Shown here: in pieces, positions 1 to 8,749 of the stretch
Position numbering within the stretch: the stretch's first letter is position 1
How the letters are laid out: each line of letters opens with the position of its first letter
Assembly (NCBI GenBank): GCA_022823305.1
Contig: JAJDXK010000029.1
Coordinates: forward strand, 1-64,000
DNA length: 64,000 nucleotides
Direction: 5' to 3'
From: Alphaproteobacteria bacterium
Lineage (GTDB): Bacteria; Pseudomonadota; Alphaproteobacteria; UBA828
Program-made: the position numbers and the translations under genes
The notes under the pieces: model-generated
Told to the model about the DNA's origin: nothing
The model's database searches: none
Seen by the model: the letters and a program-made list of their open reading frames with translations, nothing else

Positions 1-39
1 GATATCGTCGAGCGCTACATCGCCCGCCGCGTCGAGTGA
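1..39 (+). CDS. C-terminal end of an unidentified protein (partial)
   Basis: The first bases read in frame as DIVERYIARRVE followed by TGA, and the stop lies 7 bp before the convergent anmK stop. This could be the tail of a gene entering from the left edge. Twelve residues are too few for identification, and an open frame this short can occur by chance. No function is proposed. Confidence 0.3.
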   Translation, partial: DIVERYIARRVE

Positions 40-46
40 GAACCGC

Positions 47-1144
47 CTACGCTGGGTGGAAGACCCCGCCGCTCGTTGGGCGGGGGACGCCCGTGGTGCG
101 CGGCAGGCTGAGCGGCAGCCCGCGCCGGCTGCGGACGGCGAGGAAGGCGAAGGCCTGCGCCTCCAGCGCATCGCCCTGCCAGCCTACGCTCTCCACCGGA
201 TCGCAGGGCGCGCCGAGACGCGCGCGAAGCTGCGCCATCAGCGCCGGATTGTGGCGCCCGCCGCCGCTCACCAGCCAGCGCGCCGGCGGTGCCGGCATGT
301 GACCCTGCGCACGACGCACCGCCTGCGCGGTGAAGGCCGTCAGCGTCGCCGCGCCGTCGGCAGGCGAAAGCCCCGCGACGGGCGCCGGGTCGAAGGCGTT
401 GCGGTCCAGCGACTTGGGCGGGGCTGCGTCGAAGTAGGGATGCGCCGTGAGCACCGCGAGCGCGTCCGCATCGACCTGGCCCGAGCGCGCGAGCGCGCCG
501 TCGCGGTCCATCGGCTCGCCGGTCGCGCGCCTGACGTGGTCGTCGACGAGGGCGCAGCCGGGGCCGGTGTCGAAGGCCAGCAGGTCGTCGTCGCGCGCGC
601 CGCCGATCCAGGTGAGGTTGGCGACGCCGCCGAGGTTGAGCACGGCGAGCGGCGGGCCGAGCCCGCTCCGCCGCGCCAGCGCCGCGTGGAAGAGCGGCAC
701 CAGCGGCGCCCCCTGCCCGCCCGCGCGCACGTCTGCGCTGCGGAAGTCGCTCACCACGTCGATCCCGAGGCTGCGGGCAAGGGCCGCGCCGTCGCCGATC
801 TGGTCGGTGAGGCCGGCCTCCGGCGCGTGGCGCACCGTGTGCCCGGGGAATCCCGCCAGCGCGACCGCGCGGCCCTGCGTTCCGGCCTCGGCCAGCAGGG
901 CCCGGGCAGCATCTGCGTGAAAGGCGGTGAGCGCGCGCCCGGCGCCGGCGCGGTCGCCCTGTCCCGCGATCACGGCGCGGAGCTCCCCGCGCAGCGCGGA
1001 CGGATAGGGCCGGGTGCGCCACGGGCCGGCGGCCGTGACGGTGACTCCGTCGGTCTCGATCAGCGCGGCATCGACGCCGTCGAGCGAGGTGCCGCTCATC
1101 ATGCCCAGCGCCCACACGGGCCCCTCTGCGCGGGCGACGCTCAC
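47..1144 (-). CDS. anmK: Anhydro-N-acetylmuramic acid kinase
   Basis: A 365-residue cytoplasmic kinase of the AnmK family. It phosphorylates 1,6-anhydro-MurNAc to MurNAc-6-phosphate during peptidoglycan recycling. The N-terminus carries the diagnostic motif [12 protein letters not shown] (about residues 14-25), followed by GFPGHTVRH and the sugar-kinase glycine motifs [11 protein letters not shown] and [12 protein letters not shown] late VSGGGRHN motif completes the ATPase fold, and the length is normal for the family. The start is a GTG with no strong Shine-Dalgarno sequence. The gene is divergent from tyrS with about 128 bp between the two starts, a pairing often seen in alphaproteobacteria. 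Identification is firm; the exact start is less certain. Confidence 0.95.
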   Translation of the reverse strand: MSVARAEGPVWALGMMSGTSLDGVDAALIETDGVTVTAAGPWRTRPYPSALRGELRAVIAGQGDRAGAGRALTAFHADAARALLAEAGTQGRAVALAGFPGHTVRHAPEAGLTDQIGDGAALARSLGIDVVSDFRSADVRAGGQGAPLVPLFHAALARRSGLGPPLAVLNLGGVANLTWIGGARDDDLLAFDTGPGCALVDDHVRRATGEPMDRDGALARSGQVDADALAVLTAHPYFDAAPPKSLDRNAFDPAPVAGLSPADGAATLTAFTAQAVRRAQGHMPAPPARWLVSGGGRHNPALMAQLRARLGAPCDPVESVGWQGDALEAQAFAFLAVRSRRGLPLSLPRTTGVPRPTSGGVFHPA

Positions 1145-1272
1145 GGGCAGGGACCGGGCGCGGGCAGCGGCGCCGCGTTGTCCATGCGCCGCCCCCGTGC
1201 TACACGGGCGCGCCTCGCGGCGCCCGGGCGGCGCGCCGCCGGGCGACGCGGCAGCCAGCGGGACGGGCGACG

Positions 1273-2520
1273 GTGTTCTCCTCCGATTTCATGCGCGTGC
1301 TGTCGGAGCGCGGCTTCATCCACCAGTGCACCGACGAGGCCGGGCTCGACGCGCTGGCGGCGCAGGGGCGCGTGAGCGCCTACATCGGCTTCGACTGCAC
1401 CGCCGACAGCCTGCACGTGGGCAGCCTGGTGCAGATCATGATGCTGCGCTGGCTGCAGAAGACGGGCCACCGGCCGATCGTGCTGCTGGGCGGGGGCACC
1501 ACGAAGATCGGCGACCCCAGCGGGCGCGACGAATCGCGGACGCTGCTCGGCGAGGACGCCATCGCCGCCAACAAGGAGGGCATCCGCCGCTCCTTCGCGA
1601 GCTTCCTCGGCTTCGGCGAGGGCGCGAGCGACGCGCTGCTGGTGGACAACGCCGACTGGCTCGATCGGCTCGGCTACATCCCGCTGCTGCGCGACGTGGG
1701 CGCCCACTTCTCGATCAACCGCATGCTCACCTTCGACAGCGTGCGGCTCAGGCTCGAGCGCGAGCAGCCGCTCACCTTCCTCGAGTTCAACTACATGATC
1801 CTCCAGGCCTACGACTTTCTCGAGCTCTCGCGGCGCGAGGACTGCCGCCTGCAGATGGGCGGCTCGGACCAGTGGGGCAACATCGTGAACGGCGTGGAGC
1901 TTGCGCGCCGCATCGACGCACGCCAGCTCTACGGGCTCACGACCCCGCTCATCACGCTCGCCTCCGGCGCGAAGATGGGCAAGACCGCCCAGGGCGCCGT
2001 CTGGCTCAACCCCGAGCGTCTCCCGGCCTACGACTACTGGCAGTACTGGCGCAACACCGACGATGCCGACGTCGGCCGCTTCATGCGCCTCTTCACCGAG
2101 CTCCCGCTCGACGAGGTCGCCCGCCACGAGGCGCTGGAGGGGGCCGAGCTGAACGAGTCGAAGAAGCTGCTGGCGAGCGAGGCGACCCGCCTCTGCCACG
2201 GGGCCGAGGCGGCGGCAGCCGCCGCCGAGACGGCGCGCCAGACCTTCGAGGAGGGGGTGGCGGGCGCGGACCTGCCGGTGAGAGAGATCCCGCGCAGCGC
2301 GCTGGAGGCGGGCATGCCCGCGAACGCGGTGTTTCAGGAGGCGGGGCTCTGCGACTCGCGCGGCGCGGCGCGGCGGCTGATCCGGGGCGGCGGCGCGCGC
2401 ATCAACGACCAGGTGATCGAGTCCGAGCTCTACACCGTCGGGACCCACGACATCGGCGCCGACGGCAGGATCAAGCTCTCCGCAGGCAAGAAGCGCCACG
2501 TCCTGATCCAGCCGGCCTGA
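1273..2520 (+). CDS. tyrS: Tyrosyl-tRNA synthetase
   Basis: A 415-residue class I aminoacyl-tRNA synthetase that charges tRNA-Tyr. The HIGH-type motif appears as HVG (residues 48-50), and the KMSKS loop appears as KMGKT (about 234-238). The tyrosine-binding region [10 protein letters not shown] and the [10 protein letters not shown] motif are intact. The last 65 residues form an S4 RNA-binding domain ([15 protein letters not shown]). The GTG start gives [14 protein letters not shown], which matches the usual N-terminus better than the internal ATG at 1291. Its length and motifs are those of an ordinary housekeeping gene. It is followed by a dispersed repeat rather than by another gene. Confidence 0.97.
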   Translation: MFSSDFMRVLSERGFIHQCTDEAGLDALAAQGRVSAYIGFDCTADSLHVGSLVQIMMLRWLQKTGHRPIVLLGGGTTKIGDPSGRDESRTLLGEDAIAANKEGIRRSFASFLGFGEGASDALLVDNADWLDRLGYIPLLRDVGAHFSINRMLTFDSVRLRLEREQPLTFLEFNYMILQAYDFLELSRREDCRLQMGGSDQWGNIVNGVELARRIDARQLYGLTTPLITLASGAKMGKTAQGAVWLNPERLPAYDYWQYWRNTDDADVGRFMRLFTELPLDEVARHEALEGAELNESKKLLASEATRLCHGAEAAAAAAETARQTFEEGVAGADLPVREIPRSALEAGMPANAVFQEAGLCDSRGAARRLIRGGGARINDQVIESELYTVGTHDIGADGRIKLSAGKKRHVLIQPA

Positions 2521-2560
2521 CGCATTCGCCGACCTTGCCGGCTCACGACGGCCCCAGGGA

Positions 2561-2672
2561 CACCCGCCTCTCCCTGTCCCTCTCCTCCCGGGAGGAGGGA
2601 GAACGAAGGCGCCGCCGGCCTCTTCTCCCTCTCCTCCCTGGGGAGGAGAGGGCCGGGGTGAGGCGGGGGAGT
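2561..2672. repeat. Dispersed palindromic intergenic repeat, copy A
   Basis: This imperfect palindrome fills most of the gap between tyrS and the NDUFA12-like gene. A second copy lies at 61137-61252. Shared parts include CTCTCCCTGTCCCTCTC near the left end and the hairpin CCCTCTCCTCCC/GGGAGGAGAGGG near the right end, followed by GGCCGGGGT. The outer ends pair as CCCGCCTC (2563-2570) with GAGGCGGG (2660-2667). No coding potential is apparent. It is probably a short repetitive element that may also act as a transcription terminator for tyrS. Confidence 0.8.
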
Positions 2673-2758
2673 ACGCTGCGGCGCGGCACCACGGCGAGGG
2701 GACGCCATGCCACCGCCCCGCTCGAAGCCGTTGCGCTTCAGTCAGCCTGGATGATGCT

Positions 2759-3121
2759 CTAGGCGTCAGGCCGCCAGGGCTCGTAGTCCCCGGTCGCGCG
2801 ATCGCGCCGGCCACCGCCCAGAATGTGGCCCGGCGGCCGGTAGGCGGCGGCGGTGCCGGTGAGATTGGGGCGGTGCGGCTTTTCCCAGGGCTGGGCCCGG
2901 AGCGGCGCCTCGGTCGGCGGCTCGTCGGTGCTGTGGTGGAGCCAGCGGTGCCATTCCGGCGGCACCCGCGAGGCCTCCACCTCGCCCTCGTAGACGACCC
3001 AGCGGCGCTCGCGCAGACCGGGCCGGCGGCGGCGCTCGCGATAGTAGCGGTTGCCGGCGTCGTCCTCGCCCACGAGGGCGCCGCAGAGCAGGGTGAAGAG
3101 CCGTGTGCCTATGGTCGCCAT
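2759..3121 (-). CDS. NDUFA12-like complex I accessory subunit
   Basis: A 120-residue protein of the NADH:ubiquinone oxidoreductase 17.2 kDa (B17.2/NDUFA12) family, an accessory subunit found in alphaproteobacterial and mitochondrial complex I. Diagnostic features are GTRLFTLLCGALVGEDDAGNRYY at the N-terminus (residues 5-27), the WVVYEGEVEASRVPPEWH core and the downstream WLHHSTDEPP. The C-terminal part is proline-rich and ends in YEPWRPDA, which is also typical. The start is an ATG. It stands apart from the nuo operon, as is usual in alphaproteobacteria, and supports that taxonomic placement. Confidence 0.92.
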   Translation of the reverse strand: MATIGTRLFTLLCGALVGEDDAGNRYYRERRRRPGLRERRWVVYEGEVEASRVPPEWHRWLHHSTDEPPTEAPLRAQPWEKPHRPNLTGTAAAYRPPGHILGGGRRDRATGDYEPWRPDA

Positions 3122-3251
3122 GCTGCCGTGCCGTCTCGCCCGCGCCGCCGCTCTCGCTGCGCCCTACGGCCAGCGCTTATGCCACGGCGGCCGGCACCCG
3201 TCCAGAGACCGGACCCGCGGGCCCGGACGGGCTCAGGTCACGCGGACGCGC

Positions 3252-3884
3252 TCAGCGCAGGATCTGCCAGCCGCCGCTCGCGTCGCGGCAGGCATAGACG
3301 GGCGAAATCCCCTCTTCGAGCACCTGGCATTCGGTGAGGGCGCTGCCGTGCTGGCGCGGCGCCACCTGCGAGGAACCTGAGACGATGTAGCTGGCCGTGG
3401 GCGCGGGGCGCGGCGCACGCTCGATGATCACGGGCGCGGGCTGGACCACGACGGGCGCCGGCGGCACCACGACCACGGGGTCGTAGGCGCGGGCGTGCTT
3501 GCGGTGGTGGTGATGGCCGTGGTGGTAGCCGTGGTGATGGCGCTTGCGCGGCGCGTACCAGGGGCCGTGGTGGCTGCGGTGCCCGTACCAGTGGTGATGG
3601 CGGTGCGCCGGGCGGTAGTGCGCCCGCGGCCAGTGATGCTGCTCGGCCACGTGGCGGCCGTAGAGACTGCCGAGCAGCGCGCCGGCGCCGATGGCCGCCA
3701 TCTTGCCCCGGCCCTTGCCGATCTGCGAGCCGATGGCCCCGCCGATGAGGCCGCCCAGAATCTGGCCGTTCCACGAGCGCTGGTGATCGGCCTGAGCGGA
3801 CGTCGAGGCCACGGTCGAGACGAGCGCGACGGCGGCCGCGAATGCGATCCCGCCGGCGATGCAGCGCTTCCAGTTCCACGTCAT
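3252..3884 (-). CDS. Glycine-zipper, histidine-rich envelope protein
   Basis: About 210 residues. An N-terminal signal peptide (AGGIAFAAAVALVSTVASTSAQA) is followed by a glycine-zipper segment (GGLIGGAIGSQIGKGRGK, roughly residues 42-62), then GAGALLGSLYG. Such zippers occur in 17-kDa antigen/RcnB-like outer-membrane proteins. The middle is extremely histidine-rich (HHH runs and HGYHHGHHHHRKH), which suggests metal binding or a disordered linker. The C-terminal third (LTECQVLEEGISPVYACRDASGGWQI) resembles a small beta domain with two cysteines. Two in-frame ATGs occur as ATGACGATG. GGAGG directly abuts the first, so the second (start at 3884) has the better ribosome-binding-site spacing. The exact function is unknown. 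Confidence 0.75.
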   Translation of the reverse strand: MTWNWKRCIAGGIAFAAAVALVSTVASTSAQADHQRSWNGQILGGLIGGAIGSQIGKGRGKMAAIGAGALLGSLYGRHVAEQHHWPRAHYRPAHRHHHWYGHRSHHGPWYAPRKRHHHGYHHGHHHHRKHARAYDPVVVVPPAPVVVQPAPVIIERAPRPAPTASYIVSGSSQVAPRQHGSALTECQVLEEGISPVYACRDASGGWQILR

Positions 3885-3934
3885 CGTCATCCTCCGCTTT
3901 CGCTCCCAAGGCGACGCAATGGCTGCTGTCGGCT

Positions 3935-5302
3935 TTACAGCCTGTTCAGGTAGTCGGGCAAGCCGTCGCCGTCCTCGTCCTCGACGGGTTGCCGTCGGTC
4001 GACCTGCCCGACGCCGGCGCCCGCGTCGAGGCTCCGCCGCCTGAGAACCATGCCGCGGGCGAGCGCCGCGTCTCCCGAGATCAGCTCGGCCACGCTGTAT
4101 TTCGTTTTCACGTCAACGATCTGCGCGATTCCGACCGAGAATTCGATGCGGTCGAGGGGCTCGCCGGTGTCCGGGTCGATCAGCAGCTCGCCGAGTGAAA
4201 AGACCTCGAACAGGTCGCCGGGCGCGACCGTGTTGCCGCCCCGGTTCACGATGAATTGACCGAGTGAGAGCACCTGCGTGACCTTGGGCGGATAGACGTT
4301 CTCCGTCAGCTCGTCGACCAACTGCGCCGCCACGGTGTGCAGCACGGAGGCCGCCGCCCGCTCGGGATGAAGGTTGTTGCGGAACTCCTGGTCGAGCGCG
4401 ATCGACGACGACCACTTGACCTGCCGCGTGGCGGTCGCCAGCACCGTGAAGCGCACCTCGGCGGCGCCGACGAGGCGGTCGATGCGCTCGCCGGTGATCT
4501 CGATGGTCTTGGACTGGTCCTCCACCACCACGCGATCGATGGTGCCGTAGAGCATGTAGTCGGCGCCCAGCACCTGACCCAGCCGGGCGCGTTCGCCGGG
4601 GCCGGCGTCGCTCGACTGGAGAAGCGCCCTCTCGGCGTCGTAGACGTCCTGGCGCTTGCGATCGAGCACACCGAAGCGGCGCCCCTGGGTCAGCAGCTCC
4701 TCGACCTTGCCGGTGAACTCCGCCTCCAGGTTGCGCACGTTCTTGAAGTCCACGTCGATGCCGACCCGGACGACGCGGCCATCGACGCGCTGCTCGCGGC
4801 CGCCGCCGACGCCGTAGAGATGGACCTCCTCCATCGGGAACTCGAGCACCGCGATGGTGCGCCGATTCATGGGCGGACCCGGCACCTTGTAGACCGAGTA
4901 GGAGACCCGCAGCAGGGCGCGGACGCTCGAGCCGTCGCCCGAGAGCTCCAGCACCTCGTAGCCGTCGATCGTGCAGTTGGGATTGGCGGTGTCGGCCTGA
5001 ATGCGGCGGTTGACCCAGTCGATGACCTCCGACTCGATCTTGTCGCCGCCGTAGGCGACGACCAGCGGCGACTGCTGGCTCAGGCTCGACTGGACGCGGA
5101 CGCCGCAGATCTGGAACGTCGCCTCCTGCAGCGCGTTCAGAACGGCGTAGCTGTTGTCGGCGCCGAAGCCTGCGACCTCGCGCTCCACCCGTTCGGTCTG
5201 CGCGCCGGCGGTGGCGAGACAGAGGAACGAGAGCGCGACCGCCACCGCGCCGCCTGCCGCCACCAGACGAATGGACGGGAACCGTCGAGCGAGTCCGTTC
5301 AT
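3935..5302 (-). CDS. CsgG/FlgT-like secreted protein
   Basis: A 455-residue protein with an N-terminal signal peptide ending near ATAGAQ and no lipobox cysteine. Residues about 190-300 look like the CsgG/LpoB-type fold: FGVLDRKRQDVYDAERALL, then LGADYMLYGTIDRVVVED. The C-terminal part (SLGQFIVNRGGNTVAPGD, then FEVFSLGELLIDPDTGEPL) resembles the beta-domain at the end of FlgT-like proteins. GGGAGAAG precedes the ATG. It is the last gene of the minus-strand run 8510 to 3935 with an LpoB-like lipoprotein, so an outer-membrane or periplasmic assembly role is likely. Its exact partner (flagellum, pore or penicillin-binding protein) cannot be decided from sequence alone. Confidence 0.75.
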   Translation of the reverse strand: MNGLARRFPSIRLVAAGGAVAVALSFLCLATAGAQTERVEREVAGFGADNSYAVLNALQEATFQICGVRVQSSLSQQSPLVVAYGGDKIESEVIDWVNRRIQADTANPNCTIDGYEVLELSGDGSSVRALLRVSYSVYKVPGPPMNRRTIAVLEFPMEEVHLYGVGGGREQRVDGRVVRVGIDVDFKNVRNLEAEFTGKVEELLTQGRRFGVLDRKRQDVYDAERALLQSSDAGPGERARLGQVLGADYMLYGTIDRVVVEDQSKTIEITGERIDRLVGAAEVRFTVLATATRQVKWSSSIALDQEFRNNLHPERAAASVLHTVAAQLVDELTENVYPPKVTQVLSLGQFIVNRGGNTVAPGDLFEVFSLGELLIDPDTGEPLDRIEFSVGIAQIVDVKTKYSVAELISGDAALARGMVLRRRSLDAGAGVGQVDRRQPVEDEDGDGLPDYLNRL

Positions 5303-5333
5303 GGTCTTCTCCCGCCGGCGCCCGCCGGCTCGT

Positions 5334-5720
5334 TCAGAAATCCGCCAGATCCTCGGGATCGCAGTTCCCCGAGGTCACGGTGGAGACGCGTGTCTCTCCT
5401 GCTTCGTTCTTCGCGGAAGGCCGGTGCGGGGGCTCCCCTCCCGGCGCTGCCGGAATCCGGCCGTCCCAGCCGGGCGGGCACGACACGACCGCGTGGACCA
5501 GCGTGCGGACGATCCCGGCCGCGTCACCCTCGCTCACGCCGGACCGGGCGAGCACGCGCGAACCGTCGTCCCCGACGGCCCCGGCGCCGATCCCTGCCGC
5601 GCTCCCCGCCGTGCCGGCGTCCTGGCCGGCGTGCGCCGCGACGCCGCCGGCGAGCGAGAGCGAGAGCGCCAGCGCGAGTGCGGCCGGCAAACGCTGCCGG
5701 GGTCGTCCCGCAAGGCGCAT
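5334..5720 (-). CDS. Small secreted protein of unknown function
   Basis: A 128-residue product with a clear signal peptide (LPAALALALSLSLAGGVAAHA, cleavage near residue 31). The mature part is low in complexity (AGTAGSAAGIGAGAVGDDG), then contains GVSEGDAAGIVRTLVHAVVSCPPGWDGRIP and two cysteines that could form a disulfide. No family was recognised. It sits between the LpoB-like (31 bp upstream) and CsgG/FlgT-like (31 bp downstream) genes, and GGAGGGAG precedes its ATG. Co-transcription and a periplasmic location are therefore likely. It may be a lineage-specific component of the envelope operon. Confidence 0.7.
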   Translation of the reverse strand: MRLAGRPRQRLPAALALALSLSLAGGVAAHAGQDAGTAGSAAGIGAGAVGDDGSRVLARSGVSEGDAAGIVRTLVHAVVSCPPGWDGRIPAAPGGEPPHRPSAKNEAGETRVSTVTSGNCDPEDLADF

Positions 5721-5751
5721 CGTCTGCTCCCTCCCCGGCCCCGCGAAGGGG

Positions 5752-6414
5752 TCACGAATCCCAGGAGAACGACTTGTTGCTGCCGAGCTTGGCGATCACC
5801 TCCTCGAACTCCCAGTAGGCGAGCCCGGTCGCGATATCGGTCGCGGTGAGCTGGAAGTAGTAGTCGACCTGCTGCTTGCCGCCGACCCTGTTGGTGCGCT
5901 GGATGATCTTGCCCGAAAGGCTCAGGTCCGGCGCCACCATGGTGCCCTGCTTGGCCACGGTGTCCTGGTTGAAGAGGTCGGACTCCGCGAGATCGCGCAC
6001 CTGGGCGCTCAGGGCATCCTCCGGCCCGCCGGCGGCGACCGCCGTGGTGGTGATCACGCGCCCGCTGTTGAGCAGGGCGATGCGGATCTTCTTGACCAGC
6101 TGGTCGGTGTCGATGTTGAGCGTCGTGTCGTTGATGATGCGGCTGATCGCCATCACCCAGGGCGCGGTGGTGCCGGGCTTGCGCGAGAGCGGGCTGCTGA
6201 GGAAGGAATCCACCGCCCGCTTGGCCGAGTATTCGAAGTCGCGGTAGTCCAGGCCGAAGGTGGTCTCCCCGCCGGCCGCCGGCCGCGAGGAATAGGCGGG
6301 GTCGGTGAGGCTCACGACCTTCGTGCCGCCGCCGCAGCCGAGCGGACCCGCCACCGCGAGGACACAGATCGTCAGGGGCACCAGGAAACGCGTGCGAATG
6401 GCGTTGAGCTTCAT
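5752..6414 (-). CDS. LpoB-like lipoprotein (penicillin-binding protein activator family)
   Basis: A 220-residue lipoprotein. The signal peptide ends in a lipobox (VAGPLGC), followed by GGGTKVVSLTDP. The body matches the LpoB/COG3417 family: TTFGLDYRDFEYSAKRAVDS, NDTTLNIDTDQLVKKIRIALL, DLSLSGKIIQRTNR and YYFQLTATDIATGLAYWE. In Escherichia coli, LpoB is an outer-membrane lipoprotein that activates PBP1B; that role is not proven here. It follows the COG3014-YcfL fusion gene with an 11-bp gap, echoing the E. coli ycfL-lpoB order. GAGGAG lies upstream of the ATG. Confidence 0.88.
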   Translation of the reverse strand: MKLNAIRTRFLVPLTICVLAVAGPLGCGGGTKVVSLTDPAYSSRPAAGGETTFGLDYRDFEYSAKRAVDSFLSSPLSRKPGTTAPWVMAISRIINDTTLNIDTDQLVKKIRIALLNSGRVITTTAVAAGGPEDALSAQVRDLAESDLFNQDTVAKQGTMVAPDLSLSGKIIQRTNRVGGKQQVDYYFQLTATDIATGLAYWEFEEVIAKLGSNKSFSWDS

Positions 6415-6425
6415 GGCTCCGCTCC

Positions 6426-8510
6426 TCAGCGTGTGTTCTGTTGATTCGCGGTCGACTCACCCGTGCCGAGAGCACGGGAGACCGACGAAAGCTCCAGGTG
6501 AAATTCCATGATGTCGTCCCTGGGCGCGGTGCCGTGGAAGCGCGCGTGCGTTCCCGGCAGGGCGTGCACCACCTGCCAGCCCGAGAGGATGCTGTCGACG
6601 GGCACGCCGCCTGCGTCCAGCCAGGTGAAGCGGTACATCGCCGAGAGCTTGCGGCTGGACCTGTTGTAGAACTCGCCCACCACCCGGACGAAGCCGCCGG
6701 CGTTGACCGACTGGGTGAATTCCAGCTGCCGCATGCCCTTCTTCTTCAAGGTCTTGTCCAGCGATACGTGAGGCCTCCACCAGTCGGGACCGTGGGTGTG
6801 ATGCTTGGCGGTCGCATGAGCGACCACCGTTTCCTCGGGCTCGGCCGGTGGGCTCCCTCCGCTCGTCGCGAGGACATCCTCCGCATTCGACGGAAGGGTA
6901 TCACGCCCGTCGGTCTCAAGAGCGTTATCCGCGTTCACGTTATCGTCATTGGCTGCGCGAACGAGCGCGGGGGCCTGGTCCGAGGTCATCACAGCCAGAC
7001 GAATCCGGGGCTCGTCCGACGCCTGATCGAGCGCCGCCGCGGGCCTCACCACCGTGTCGCCCGAGGCCGTCGTCGCCACGCCGGCGCCGCTGAGCGCCGC
7101 GACATGGACGGCTGCCGGCGCACCGGCGCTCACCGTCTTCACGGTGATGAGCACGAAGGGCGCGTCCGGCAGCACGACATCCGCGATCTGCTGGCCGGTG
7201 CCGGCCGAGATCACGACCCTGCCGTCCTCCGGCATGGGCAGGCTCGCGACGTTGATCGACTTCGGCAGCGCCCGCCACATGCGCGTGTCGGCCTGCGTCG
7301 TCGCCGCGGCGAAGGCGGTGGTGCCGACCTGCAAGAGCAGGCCGAAGATGGGGTCGTCCATCTGCTCGGCCGCCTGCTGCGCAGCGATCTGCGCGACCAC
7401 CTTCACCACCGCGGACGCGATCGCCTTGCCGACGATGGCGTCGTAGCCGGCCTCGAACTCGGTCGCCGCGTAGCGGTCGACGTTGAGCAGCGGCTCGGTG
7501 CGGTACGACGCGCCGCCGGCCTCGACGAAGAGCGAGCCGACGCCGGGAGTCCCGGTCACGAACTCCGGCAAGGCGATGCCGGAGTAGATGAACCCGCTCG
7601 GCGCGAACACCGGCAGGTCGTAGCGGAACTCGTCGAGGCGCGGGCCGATCCCGTCCTCGTGGACGATCCACACCCGCCGGGGGATGCCGCCGGAGACGCC
7701 GGCTGCCGCCTCCTCGGCCACGCGGAAGTCGTCCTTGACGTAGCGGTTGCGCTCGCCGTCGAGCACGACCGCGTTGCGCAGCAGGTCGGACGCGCGGTTG
7801 GGCTCGCCCGTCGCCAGCCGGAAGGCGCCGTGGAGCCAATCCGTGAAGGGGTTGCGCAGATCCCTGTACTTGCCGAGCCCGCGCACGGCCGCGATGCGCT
7901 TGCTGATCTCGCTGCCGGGCTTGGTGGCGTCCCTGTAGGTCTGGTTGACGTCGGACGCGTTCGCCTGGCGGTCCGCGGCCTCCTGCTCGTCTTCCTCGCC
8001 CAGCGCCTTCACCTTGGCTGCGAGCTGGTGGACCGCGTTCTCCTGCCTCTGGTCGGCGCGGTTCAGCTCGACGCGCGCGCGGTCCTCGTCGCCCTGGTCG
8101 AGCGCGTTCATCGCCTTGTAGGTGTTGATCAGCACGCCGTCGTAGATGTTGCCGTGATAGGAGGAGATCAGGTCGTTGCCGACGATGCTGAGACCCGCCT
8201 CGAGGAACTCGCCGACGTCGTCGATCTCGTCCGCCTTCCACAGCAGCTTGGACTCGGCCCTGTCGAGGGCGGTCTGCGAGGTCTCGAAGGACCCCGCGGC
8301 GCGCAGCGCCGAGCCCGCCTGCAGCAGGGTGAGGAGGTTATCCTCGTCCTCGGCGATTCCTTCTTCGCCGGCGCCGAGCGTCGCGGCGGCGCCCCACCAG
8401 TCGCCCTGGGAGTAGGGCGCCTGAAACTGGTTCATCCTGTCGATATCCGCCGTTCCCGCGCACCCTGCCGCGAGCAGCACGAGCCCGAGCAGCCCGATGC
8501 GCGACGGCAT
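6426..8510 (-). CDS. Large lipoprotein: COG3014-type body fused to a YcfL (DUF1425)-type domain
   Basis: A 694-residue lipoprotein (lipobox LLAAGC, Cys17). Residues about 20-430 resemble the COG3014 lipoprotein family: helical repeats with NDLISSYHGNIYDGVLINTY and FYNRADQRQ-like helices (here VELNRADQRQENAVHQL), then FVTGTPGVGSLFVEAGG. Residues about 440-560 form a low-complexity, acidic, probably disordered linker. The last 100 residues match the YcfL/DUF1425 pattern: GFVRVVGEFYNRSSRKL, MYRFTWLDAGGVPVDS and GTAPRDDIMEFHLEL. These domains are more commonly separate neighbouring genes. It is first in the run ending at 3935, and the upstream gap is comparatively AT-rich. Role inferred: outer-membrane lipoprotein complex with the LpoB-like product. 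Confidence 0.82.
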   Translation of the reverse strand: MPSRIGLLGLVLLAAGCAGTADIDRMNQFQAPYSQGDWWGAAATLGAGEEGIAEDEDNLLTLLQAGSALRAAGSFETSQTALDRAESKLLWKADEIDDVGEFLEAGLSIVGNDLISSYHGNIYDGVLINTYKAMNALDQGDEDRARVELNRADQRQENAVHQLAAKVKALGEEDEQEAADRQANASDVNQTYRDATKPGSEISKRIAAVRGLGKYRDLRNPFTDWLHGAFRLATGEPNRASDLLRNAVVLDGERNRYVKDDFRVAEEAAAGVSGGIPRRVWIVHEDGIGPRLDEFRYDLPVFAPSGFIYSGIALPEFVTGTPGVGSLFVEAGGASYRTEPLLNVDRYAATEFEAGYDAIVGKAIASAVVKVVAQIAAQQAAEQMDDPIFGLLLQVGTTAFAAATTQADTRMWRALPKSINVASLPMPEDGRVVISAGTGQQIADVVLPDAPFVLITVKTVSAGAPAAVHVAALSGAGVATTASGDTVVRPAAALDQASDEPRIRLAVMTSDQAPALVRAANDDNVNADNALETDGRDTLPSNAEDVLATSGGSPPAEPEETVVAHATAKHHTHGPDWWRPHVSLDKTLKKKGMRQLEFTQSVNAGGFVRVVGEFYNRSSRKLSAMYRFTWLDAGGVPVDSILSGWQVVHALPGTHARFHGTAPRDDIMEFHLELSSVSRALGTGESTANQQNTR

Positions 8511-8562
8511 GCGCGCCGATCAAGCCAGGTGGATGAGGATCACACGCAGCATCGGAGCCCTC

Positions 8563-8715
8563 CTTCGCTATTCTTCTGGTGTGTATCGGACCAAAACATA
8601 GGCATATGCCGAATTCAACGGCGTTGTGGCGACACGGCGTTGTGGCGAACCGTTACAATCGATTTACCGGAATCAGCACAAGATCATATCTGCACCAACA
8701 CTTTATGCTGTGCGA
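8563..8715. promoter_or_regulatory. AT-richer leader with a two-copy tandem repeat
   Basis: This stretch between the envelope operon (start 8510) and the deoxyribosyltransferase gene (ends 8750) is clearly AT-richer than its surroundings. It holds two copies of ACGGCGTTGTGGCGA at 8618-8632 and 8634-8648, a 16-bp period. It is the only sizeable non-coding space upstream of the five-gene envelope block, so it probably contains that block's promoter. The tandem repeat could be an operator. No promoter hexamers can be assigned with confidence. Confidence 0.4.
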
Positions 8716-8749
8716 GGCGCCCGCGGATGCCGGGAGGCGGGGCCGCGTC

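Noticed and set aside
1141-2814. Minus-strand open frame opposite tyrS
   Set aside because: It lies antisense to tyrS with biased composition and no known domain, so it is a compositional artefact.
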